Part shown: piece after piece, positions 35,167 to 41,744 of the stretch
Position numbering within the stretch: the first letter of the stretch is position 1
Layout: each line of letters starts with the position of its first letter
Assembly (NCBI GenBank): GCA_015272465.1
Contig: JACYLR010000035.1
Span: 1 to 41,744 of the forward strand
Source of the DNA: Gloeomargaritaceae cyanobacterium C42_A2020_066
GTDB lineage: Bacteria; Cyanobacteriota; Cyanobacteriia; Gloeomargaritales; Gloeomargaritaceae
DNA length: 41,744 nt
Direction of reading: 5' to 3'
The notes under the pieces: model-generated
Told to the model about the DNA's origin: nothing
What the model saw: the letters and a program-made list of their open reading frames with translations, nothing else
The model's database searches: none
Program-made: the position numbers and the translations under genes

Positions 35167-36927
35167 ATGCGGCCTATTGATGGCTGGATCGTCTTTGCAT
35201 ATTTGGTTCTGAGCCTGGTTCTGGGACTTTACCTGTCCCGGCGCGGGTCGCGCAGCCTGGAGGATTTTTTCGTGTCGGGCCGCTCCCTGCCCTGGTGGCT
35301 GGCAGGAGTGAGTATGGCCGCCACTACGTTCTCTATCGATACACCCCTATATGTGGCCGGTCTTGTGGCGACGCGGGGCGTTGCTGGCAATTGGGAGTGG
35401 TGGTGTTTTGGGGTGGCCCACGTCTTCCTAGTCTATGTGTTTGCGCGACTCTGGCAGCGGGCGGGGATCATCACCGATGCCGAGTTGACGGAACTGCGCT
35501 ACGGCGGCCGGTCGGCCGCGTGGCTGCGGGGGGTAAAGGCATTTTTGTTTGCGGTGCCGATCAATGCCATCGGGATTGGCTACGCCATGCTGGCCACGGT
35601 CAAGGTGGTGGAGGCCCTGGAAATCTGGCCTCGTCTAGGGATTGACCCCGGCCCCGGCCTCAAGTTGTGGAGTGTGGTGGGGGTGAGTCTGCTGGTGCTG
35701 GTCTACGCCGGGCTGGCGGGCCTATGGGGGGTGGTGGTGACGGACTTCTTTCAGTTTTTCCTGGCGATGATTGGAGCCATTGTCGTCACTACAGTCGCCG
35801 TGAACCATGTGGGGGGGATGGCAGCCCTGGTGGATCAGGTGCGCGCCCAGTACGGGCCAGAGTTTCTCAGTTTTCTGCCGGTGCAGTTCACGGCCGGCCG
35901 ATGGCTGTGGAGTTCTCTGGCAGGGATTTCGGCCAGTACCTTCTGGGCCTATCTCCTGGTGCAGTGGTGGGCCTTTCGCCGCAGCGATGGGGGCGGGGAG
36001 TTCATCCAGCGGCTAGCCGCCTGCCGCAGTGAATCCGAGGCAGTACAGGCAGCTTGGGGCTTCAACTTCCTCAACTACGTCCTACGCACGTGGCCCTGGG
36101 TGGTGGTGGGCTTGGTGGCCCTCGTGCTCTACCCTGACTTGGCGGATCGGGAGTTGGGGTATCCCAAGCTCATGCTGGATTTCCTGGGGCCGGGGTGGCT
36201 GGGGCTGGTGGTGGCTTCCTTGCTCGCAGCCTTTATGAGCACGGTCTCTACTCAGATTAACTGGGGAGCGTCTTACCTCACCCACGACCTCTACCAGCGG
36301 TTTCTCCGGCCGGCCGCCAGCCAGAGGGAACTGGTGACGGCCGGCCGGGTGGCCTCCGTGATCGTGACTTTGCTGGGGGCGGTGGCCGCGTTCCAGGCCG
36401 AGGATGTAGGAACGGTTTTCCGCTTGGTGATCGCCATTGGGACTGGGCCAGGGCTGGTGCTGATTCTGCGGTGGTTTTGGTGGCGGGTCAATGCAGCGGC
36501 GGAACTAGCGGCGATGGTGGCGGGGTTTGGGGTCGGCTTGGCCACCAGTGTAGTACCGATGGTGCAGATTGAGGACTTTGGGGAGCGCCTCATAGTCACA
36601 ACGCTGCTCACCATGGCCGTTTGGGTGCCAGTCATGTTTCTCACCCCGCCAGAGGATGGCCCAACACTGGCCCGGTTTTACACCCAGGTACGGCCCGGCG
36701 GCCCTGGCTGGCGGGTGCAGCAGCAGTCCACTGGGTTAGCCCCGCGCCAAAACCTCTCCTTGGAATTGCGACGCGTCGCGGCCGGCCTGCTGCTGTTATA
36801 CGGCCTGATGTTCGCCCTGGGGGGATTTCTGCTTTGGCAACCCTGGACAGGGTGGATGGCGCTGATCAGTGCAGCTATTGGTGGTGCATGGTTGCGGCGA
36901 CTCCATCGGGGGTCTGCTTCCCAGTGA
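35167..36927 (+). CDS. Sodium:solute symporter family protein
   Basis: A 586-residue polytopic protein with about 13-14 hydrophobic segments. It belongs to the SSS family: SLEDFFVSGRSLPWWLAGVS, the first-repeat segment ATTFSIDTPLY, TDFFQFFLAM and LLAAFMSTVSTQINWGASYLTHDLYQRF, which holds the sodium-site Ser/Thr residues. The substrate cannot be read; SSS members move sugars, amino acids, urea or organic acids. Conserved tryptophan-rich parts (WLLVQWW-like LLVQWWAFR) suggest a subgroup often annotated only generally. The gene is monocistronic after the ftsH terminator. No strong Shine-Dalgarno is visible. Confidence 0.9.
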   Translation: MRPIDGWIVFAYLVLSLVLGLYLSRRGSRSLEDFFVSGRSLPWWLAGVSMAATTFSIDTPLYVAGLVATRGVAGNWEWWCFGVAHVFLVYVFARLWQRAGIITDAELTELRYGGRSAAWLRGVKAFLFAVPINAIGIGYAMLATVKVVEALEIWPRLGIDPGPGLKLWSVVGVSLLVLVYAGLAGLWGVVVTDFFQFFLAMIGAIVVTTVAVNHVGGMAALVDQVRAQYGPEFLSFLPVQFTAGRWLWSSLAGISASTFWAYLLVQWWAFRRSDGGGEFIQRLAACRSESEAVQAAWGFNFLNYVLRTWPWVVVGLVALVLYPDLADRELGYPKLMLDFLGPGWLGLVVASLLAAFMSTVSTQINWGASYLTHDLYQRFLRPAASQRELVTAGRVASVIVTLLGAVAAFQAEDVGTVFRLVIAIGTGPGLVLILRWFWWRVNAAAELAAMVAGFGVGLATSVVPMVQIEDFGERLIVTTLLTMAVWVPVMFLTPPEDGPTLARFYTQVRPGGPGWRVQQQSTGLAPRQNLSLELRRVAAGLLLLYGLMFALGGFLLWQPWTGWMALISAAIGGAWLRRLHRGSASQ

Positions 36928-36934
36928 GTTGCCC

Positions 36935-37096
36935 GCTAGCCCTTATGAAATCAAGCGCCGCTGTCCAGGATACCGACTGGTTTATGCTGTCGAGGGCGAG
37001 GTCATCATGGTTACAGTGATCGCCGTAGACAAGCACCATCGGAACGGAGTCTCTAGAGTGGCTGTAGCTTGCCTGTATGCCCCCTTCAAGCCCTAA
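36935..37096 (+). pseudogene. Remnant of a RelE/ParE-type toxin gene
   Basis: The frame ending at 37096 encodes YEIKRRCPGYRLVYAVEGEV followed by a hydrophobic strand and AVDKHHRNGVSRVAV. This aligns closely with the C-terminal half of E. coli RelE (YKIKLRSSGYRLVYQV, then VGKRERSEVYSEAV). The first about 45-50 residues of a toxin, and any start codon or antitoxin gene, are missing; the upstream DNA belongs to the symporter. The C-terminal catalytic tyrosine of RelE is a serine here. I read it as a decayed toxin fragment, not an active gene. Confidence 0.6.
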
Positions 37097-37253
37097 GTCT
37101 GCTGAATTTAGGGCCGGCCGGCAAGGAATAGTGCTGTACAGCCGATTTGAATGGGAATGAGACATTTCTTCAGCTCCCTTAACTCTCCCTACCTACCCTA
37201 GAAGTCTTATATGGACGGTGTCTGGCGGACATGGAGAGGTGAGCCTAAGTGTC
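37097..37253. other. Non-coding stretch between the toxin remnant and the truncated barrel gene
   Basis: Together with 36928-37096 this makes a 326-base gap without an intact gene. It holds one tandem GGCCGGCC copy near 37113. I looked in all three minus-strand frames for the missing 3' part of the barrel gene and saw none. Confidence 0.4.
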
Positions 37254-37967
37254 TCAAACCTGAATGAAACGGCTATAGCCTTCGGTTAAAAGTCCGAAGT
37301 TTCCTTTCCAGGCTTCAAACCGACCAGACAGGGGAGGGGTATCTATGGCACTGGTTATTTGACTGAATGTAAGGTTTCTCGATACAGTTCGACGGCTGGT
37401 TGAGAGATCTGCATCGACATTGACCGGTGCCCATAGGTAAGGTGTGAACTCAAACTTCCAAGGAGAGTTGCTGGATTTCGTGTCCTGGGCGCTGCTGGCG
37501 TAGATCCCGGAACCCAGGGGTAAACTTGCATCGGTTAGGTTGGGAACCTCCTGGCCGTTCAAATCTGAACCCTTTTGGGCAGGATACCCAAGGCCCAAAC
37601 TGGCCGGTAGATCCCCGGCGGTCTTCGGAGATTGCTCGTTCGATGCCGCTTGAGGCCGCCGGTCATCCAAGCTCTGACCGACTTCGGCGCGTGATGGCGA
37701 GGACGGGGAATCAGTCACCGACTGGGATTCTGGTGCAATACCTGCCAGGAGGCTAGCTTCGGGTGTCGTAAACAACCCAGCCTGCTTGGCATCCTCAACA
37801 CCATCCGTTAAAAAACTTTCCCTATCCGGGCCTTGAGACGCCCGAGCGGATTGCTTGGCGCCCAAATAGAATGTCCCTACTAAGGATAGGGTGGTAGCAA
37901 GCAGGCTGATCCTTCTGAGAAGGTAACGGGAACGTGGAATCTCGGCTGTCATTAAACTTAATTGCAC
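37254..37967 (-). pseudogene. Truncated outer-membrane beta-barrel-like protein
   Basis: A 237-residue frame. It has a signal-peptide-like N-terminus (hydrophobic at about 17-36, then ARAS), a long Ser/Pro/Asp-rich low-complexity linker, and from about residue 168 the start of a barrel: WKFEFTPYLWAPVNVDADL, LTFSQITSAID, FEAWKGNFGLLTEGYSRF. This pattern matches outer-membrane proteins with PYLWA and a following FEARKG-type strand, but a stop comes after only three or four strands and there is no C-terminal barrel signature. A full barrel would need 100-200 more residues. Loss of the 3' end is more likely than a small functional protein. Codon use is less GC-rich than its neighbours. Confidence 0.5.
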
Positions 37968-38408
37968 CCAATGTCAGAGTCAATACGCAGGCATGGCGTC
38001 GTCATAGCACATAACGGGGTGTGCATCTCCGATCGCAATAGAGCTTTGAGACCTCTGACACTTAAGCAAAGACAGGGGCAGTTTATCAAATTGATTCGGA
38101 GAGATTATGACTTACCTGGTCACTGCCTGTGGTGAATAGCATCATGCCAAAATGGCAGGAGTTTGTCCCCTGCTTTTTAGGGTCGTTCAAGACCCCATGC
38201 TTAGGGGAAGTGTATCTACACCTGTCGGCCGGCCGGCGGGTTGCCGTCATCCATCGATTGCATTCTCATATGGATTGTTAGCCCAGTCCGCAAATCTGCT
38301 GGTTAACAACTTTTGTTCTCAAGTGTTTACCGCTGCTCAGGTTCAATGGTAAAGTTCATAGCTGCCCAATCCCAGTAGTCATCTTAATTCACCCAGGGGC
38401 TATCAGCG
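37968..38408. other. 441-bp gene-poor region
   Basis: It is relatively A/T-rich with one tandem GGCCGGCC near 38227. A short frame at 38152-38352 has no recognisable domain or Shine-Dalgarno. I see no terminal inverted repeats, transposase remnant, RNA gene or clear promoter. A small palindrome GTGTA-TC-TACAC lies near 38210. Confidence 0.5.
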
Positions 38409-39296
38409 GTGAACCTCCCTATCTTACTACTCATCAACCTCTACTCAAAACAGGGATTGGCTCGTTTTGGAGAAGTGGTGGCCAATTTCAATGACTTAGA
38501 TGTGAAGTACATTATCGGCCAAGTTCGTAAGGTTGAAGACTTTGCCCAGTGTATTCGGCGGTATCGTGGGAAGGTTTCAGCCGTTGTCATTGGGGGCGGG
38601 GATGGAACCCTCAATGTAGCTATCGATGCCCTATTGGAAACGGGTTTACCCCTGGGGATTTTACCCCTTGGTACAGCTAATGATCTCGCCCGCACCCTCA
38701 AGATACCCACAGATCTGGCCGCAGCCTGCGCGGTGATCGCCAGGGGGAATCAGCAAGCCATTGATTTAGGGCGAGTGAATGGCAAATATTTTTTCAATGT
38801 GGCAAGTTGTGGCCTCAGTGTACGCATTACCCAGGAACTTTCGGGAGCCAGTAAGCAACGGTTTGGGGTAGTGGCCTATGCCTTGGCGGCCCTGCGAGCC
38901 ATAGTTATGGTGGAGCGCTTCACGGCCACAATTCAGATTGATGGGGGAGAGGTAATCACGCGCAAGTCCCTCCAAATCGCGGTAGGCAATGGCCGCTACT
39001 ACGGGGGAGGGCTAACAGTGGCTAGTGATGCAGCGATTGATGACCAGCGCCTGGATTTATACAGCTTGGAAATTCCACACTGGTGGCACATATTTTTCCT
39101 GTTGCCAGCCTTGCGCTCCGGTCACCTTGGGGAGCATATTGGCATTGCCCACTGGTCGGGCCAACGGATCCAGCTTTGGACTCGCCATCCGAAGCGGGTG
39201 AATACGGATGGGGAAATTACCACGCGTACCCCAGCCCTGTTCGAGATTTATCCGCGGGCGTTACAGGTGTTGGTTCCTGAGCCAGGAGCAAGCTAA
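38409..39296 (+). CDS. Diacylglycerol/lipid kinase family protein (YegS/DgkB-like)
   Basis: A 295-residue protein of the DAGK catalytic family, which phosphorylates diacylglycerol or other lipids. The nucleotide-binding motif is IGGGDGTLN (about 61-69), and GTANDLAR (about 88-95) is also characteristic. FNVASCGLSVRIT and GGLTVASDAAIDDQRLDLY form the C-terminal beta-sandwich part, with DGE near the end as the metal-linked motif. The start is GTG at 38409, right where family homology should begin; no better start exists. The lipid substrate is not resolved. Confidence 0.88.
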   Translation: MNLPILLLINLYSKQGLARFGEVVANFNDLDVKYIIGQVRKVEDFAQCIRRYRGKVSAVVIGGGDGTLNVAIDALLETGLPLGILPLGTANDLARTLKIPTDLAAACAVIARGNQQAIDLGRVNGKYFFNVASCGLSVRITQELSGASKQRFGVVAYALAALRAIVMVERFTATIQIDGGEVITRKSLQIAVGNGRYYGGGLTVASDAAIDDQRLDLYSLEIPHWWHIFFLLPALRSGHLGEHIGIAHWSGQRIQLWTRHPKRVNTDGEITTRTPALFEIYPRALQVLVPEPGAS

Positions 39297-39416
39297 GGGG
39301 TTGAGGCGAGCGGGTCAGAACGACAAGGAAACACTCCCCACTGCTGGTATCCTCGGCGACAGAATCCGGCCGGCCGAATCCCTATTACTTGTTATGACAA
39401 GCACCGGCGGCATGTT

Positions 39417-40823
39417 ATGAACGGGGCCATAGGTATTGATCTGGGATTGGATCGCAGCTTCGATCCGGCATGGCTGCTCACACCTGCACAACAGGAGTTG
39501 CGGGAAAGGCTGATCGAACTATGCCTCACTCACCTGCGGCCCCAGGCCATTGAGTCGGATCGAACTCTGGTTTATCCCCGTAAGAATTTTGAGGCCCTCG
39601 CCTCCCTCGGACTCCTGGGCCTATTTGTCCCCAAAGCTTGGGGGGGACTGGGGGAAAACCACGTCTGTGCCGCCATGGTGGTGGAAACCATCGCCCGTTA
39701 CGGCTGCCCCAGCACGGCCATGTGCTACACCATGCACTTGGGAGCCGTTGCGGCACTGCTGTTTCGCACCCATACGAATCCCAACGTCATTCCCCTGCTC
39801 CAGCGCCTGGATCGGGATGTCCAGATCGGCACCCTCTCCTACTCCGACCCGGAAACCGGCTCTCACTTCTGGTACCCCGTGTCCTCCAGCGCCGTTGCCC
39901 ATCCCCAGGGGTGGCAGGTCTCCAAAAAAGCGTCCTGGACGACCTCCGCCGGGTTTGCCGATTGGTATGTGGTGCAGACCACCAGCCCTGACTTTGCTGG
40001 CAATTACGCCGATCTCTCCTGTTTCCTGATTTTCAGGGATGAAGTCCAGGCCGAACCCCACAAGTGGGATGCCCTGGGGTTGCGGGGCAATCAGTCGGGC
40101 ACGCTCCAAGTAGATCGGGTGGTGATTCCGGAAAACCGGATGATCGGGCCGAAGGGGGACGGGGCCTTTTCCAATGATGAGATTGTCGATCCCTTTTTCC
40201 TGCTCTGCTCTTCAGCCTGCTGGAATGGCATTGCCCTGGGAGCGATTGACATTGCCAAGAAGCACACGACCCGTAAGAAACATGTGGATGTGGGCATGCG
40301 TGTCGCGGACTACCCCACAATCCAGGACTACGTGGGCGAGGCGATCATGGATACGAACGCCTCCCGGATGTTTGTCTACAGCATGGGTCAGTTGATGGAT
40401 CGGGTCACCGAGGATTGCAACTGGTCGATCCATGAGAACCTGGAGGCGCTGCCCCGTTCGGCCTACCTGTCCTGGTACTGGCAAATTAAGTTTACGGCCG
40501 CCAAAAATGTCGCCCATGTCTGCGACAAGATGCTCCACGCCTGTGGGGGAAGTGGCTTTAAGAAAGATATGGAAATTGAGCGCTATTTGCGCGACGGCAA
40601 GGCGGGCTGGGTGATGGGGCCCACCAATGAGGTGCTGCGCCAGTTTGTGGGCAAGCTGGCCTTGCTTGGCCCGGATGCCCTGGACTATTGGAATCAGCGG
40701 GTGAATGAGCGGGTGCTGCACAATGAGGTGAAGAAACTGGATGCAACCGGTAAGCGGCAACTGGCTGCTCAGTTGTTGGCAGAAGCCGAGGCCGCAGAAA
40801 ATCGGGTGCCGATGAGCGTATAA
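39417..40823 (+). CDS. Acyl-CoA dehydrogenase-fold flavoprotein lacking the canonical catalytic Glu
   Basis: A 468-residue member of the acyl-CoA dehydrogenase superfamily. The N-terminal helical domain has GLLGLFVPKAWGGLG, and the middle beta-domain has TLSYSDPETGS, KKASWTTSAGFADWYVV and LGLRGNQSGTLQVDRVVIP. In the C-terminal helical domain HACGGSGFKKDMEIERYLRD is clear. Where typical members have YEGT with the catalytic Glu, this has VMGPTNEVLR (about 399-408), so alpha-proton abstraction at that site is not possible. Some family members use a Glu elsewhere, and others are flavin monooxygenases. Cyanobacteria generally lack beta-oxidation, so the role is open. A MOSC gene follows after 32 bases. 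Confidence 0.85.
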   Translation: MNGAIGIDLGLDRSFDPAWLLTPAQQELRERLIELCLTHLRPQAIESDRTLVYPRKNFEALASLGLLGLFVPKAWGGLGENHVCAAMVVETIARYGCPSTAMCYTMHLGAVAALLFRTHTNPNVIPLLQRLDRDVQIGTLSYSDPETGSHFWYPVSSSAVAHPQGWQVSKKASWTTSAGFADWYVVQTTSPDFAGNYADLSCFLIFRDEVQAEPHKWDALGLRGNQSGTLQVDRVVIPENRMIGPKGDGAFSNDEIVDPFFLLCSSACWNGIALGAIDIAKKHTTRKKHVDVGMRVADYPTIQDYVGEAIMDTNASRMFVYSMGQLMDRVTEDCNWSIHENLEALPRSAYLSWYWQIKFTAAKNVAHVCDKMLHACGGSGFKKDMEIERYLRDGKAGWVMGPTNEVLRQFVGKLALLGPDALDYWNQRVNERVLHNEVKKLDATGKRQLAAQLLAEAEAAENRVPMSV

Positions 40824-40855
40824 CTGGAACAGGCGGCCGGCCGAGAGGTGCGGAC

Positions 40856-41662
40856 ATGGGGATGGGTTTGGTGGGCACCGTGGTTTCCCTATGGCGATAC
40901 CCGGTCAAGTCAATGCTGGGGGAGGCCCTCGATGCAGCCCAGGTGATCGCAGATGGCCTGCTGGGGGATCGGGCCTACGGTTTGGTGGATCAGGCGACGG
41001 GCAAAGTCGTGAGTGCTAAGCATCCCCGCCGCTGGGCCAGCCTATTTGCCTGCCGGGCAACGCTAGAGTCCACCTCCGCAACCGGCGTGCAGGTCACCCT
41101 TCCTGATGGCCAGCAAGTCTACGGCCCCTCGGAGGATGCGGATGCTCATCTCACAGCGCTATTGCAGCGCACCGTGCAGTTGACGGCCACACCGCCGGCT
41201 ACGCCCCGCTATGAGTACCATTGGCCTGATCTGGATCAACTGCCCCACCGAGACCAGGTCACCGACCTGAAAATGCCGGCCGGCCGTTTCTTTGATGCCG
41301 CCCCTTTGCATCTGCTGACCACCGCCACCCTGGATCACCTGCGTACCCTGAGTCCCGGCGCGGATTTCGCGAGCCAGCGCTTTCGCCCCAACCTGCTGAT
41401 TCGGCCGGCCGCCCCGGTGGTGGGGTTTGTAGAACAGGACTGGATTGGGCGCATCCTTGCCCTCGGTGCGGAGGTCAAGCTGCGGATCACAGAAGCCTGC
41501 CCCCGTTGCGTGATGACCACCCTGGCCCAGGAGAGCCTGCCGGACGACCTGACAATCCTCAAAACAGCCCTCCAGCACAACCAGGGTGAGGTGGGGATCT
41601 ACGCCGAGGTAATCCAGGGGGGCACGCTCCAATCTGGCGACTCGGTACGGATCGATGCCTGA
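40856..41662 (+). CDS. MOSC-domain protein (molybdenum cofactor-binding, mARC-like)
   Basis: A 268-residue protein with an N-terminal beta-barrel domain (SLWRYPVKSMLGEAL, GDRAYGLVD) and a C-terminal MOSC domain (FRPNLLI, ITEACPRCVMTTLAQ). The cysteine in EACPRC is at the place where MOSC proteins bind the molybdenum of the cofactor. Relatives include mARC and YcbX, which reduce N-hydroxylated compounds. This form lacks the ferredoxin domain of YcbX, so an external electron donor would be needed. It follows the acyl-CoA dehydrogenase-like gene closely and its stop overlaps the next ATG, suggesting an operon of three. Confidence 0.87.
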   Translation: MGMGLVGTVVSLWRYPVKSMLGEALDAAQVIADGLLGDRAYGLVDQATGKVVSAKHPRRWASLFACRATLESTSATGVQVTLPDGQQVYGPSEDADAHLTALLQRTVQLTATPPATPRYEYHWPDLDQLPHRDQVTDLKMPAGRFFDAAPLHLLTTATLDHLRTLSPGADFASQRFRPNLLIRPAAPVVGFVEQDWIGRILALGAEVKLRITEACPRCVMTTLAQESLPDDLTILKTALQHNQGEVGIYAEVIQGGTLQSGDSVRIDA

Positions 41663-41744
41663 AGCCCTGGTTTCGCTTGCCCATCCCCCCGTTCCTCCCC
41701 CCCTGGGGCGGGTGATCGCCGAATACTGGATTGAACCCGGCACT
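41655..41744 (+). CDS. 5' end of an unidentified gene leaving the window
   Basis: An ATG at 41655 overlaps the MOSC stop codon by eight bases, and its frame stays open for 30 codons to the window edge. The visible residues include GRVIAEYWIEPGT after a Pro-rich start. No family can be named from so short a piece. Overlap with the previous gene and lack of stops support a real coding start. Confidence 0.45.
   Translation, partial: MPEALVSLAHPPVPPPLGRVIAEYWIEPGT

Noticed and set aside
36869-37096. Intact small gene overlapping the symporter end
   Set aside because: The part overlapping the symporter has no toxin homology; only the region from about 36935 resembles RelE, so it is a remnant.
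38152-38352. 66-codon frame in the gene-poor region
   Set aside because: No ribosome binding site, no recognisable sequence, composition not gene-like.

Overview
The window is a chromosomal segment of a cyanobacterium. It carries genes for oxygenic photosynthesis (psaD of photosystem I; psbV of photosystem II with a psbV2 paralogue; petJ for cytochrome c6), a cyanobacterial-type nitrate ABC transporter (nrtA, nrtB, nrtC, nrtD), a thylakoid-type ftsH close to Synechocystis FtsH2, and several small proteins found mainly in cyanobacteria. The psbV-psbV2-petJ order is known from Thermosynechococcus, so a relative of thermophilic unicellular lineages is plausible, but the species cannot be fixed from the sequence alone. 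The DNA is GC-rich (about 60% by eye). It is saturated with the 8-bp palindrome GGCCGGCC, roughly 75-80 copies by hand count or about one per 550 bp. The usual cyanobacterial repeat HIP1 (GCGATCGC) is almost absent.

Layout. 216-3558: mutS (minus) diverges from a membrane-anchored thioredoxin-fold gene. 3673-9310: nitrate uptake, with nrtA on the minus strand and nrtBCD on the plus strand, separated by a 557-bp non-coding region. 9489-13635: a catabolic-type GAPDH (minus), the heme A pair ctaA-ctaB, and accD. 13794-15226: the cytochrome cluster psbV-psbV2-petJ, closed by a strong terminator. 15293-21928: a plant-type glycerate kinase, ndk, a solo AddB-like Fe-S nuclease, mltA, a TerB/Mo-nitro_C protein and a Nudix hydrolase. 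22113-30799: signalling genes. These are an Hpt protein, tRNA-Gln(UUG), a HAD phosphatase, a minus-strand cassette (PAS/GAF histidine kinase, FHA protein, PP2C phosphatase), three small conserved proteins and a DICT/GAF histidine kinase. 30895-36927: psaD, a lipoprotein nuclease/phosphatase-fold gene overlapping plsC, ftsH and a sodium:solute symporter. 36928-38408: a decayed, gene-poor patch holding a RelE-toxin remnant and a beta-barrel gene cut off early. 38409-41744: a lipid/diacylglycerol kinase, an acyl-CoA-dehydrogenase-fold protein without the canonical catalytic Glu, a MOSC protein, and the start of a gene that leaves the window.

How the genes relate. Nitrate uptake is complete here (periplasmic binding protein, permease, two ATPases, one carrying a sensor-like domain), but it is split into two divergent units instead of the usual single nrtABCD operon. 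The cytochrome cluster supplies a photosystem II extrinsic subunit, its paralogue with a predicted His/Cys heme, and the soluble carrier to photosystem I; psaD and ftsH2 add acceptor-side docking and photosystem II repair. ctaA and ctaB make heme A for respiratory oxidases that lie elsewhere. The histidine kinase/FHA/PP2C cassette has a perfect NtcA-consensus half-site pair upstream and is the best candidate here for a poorly described regulatory module. No CRISPR array, intact insertion sequence, rRNA or prophage was seen.
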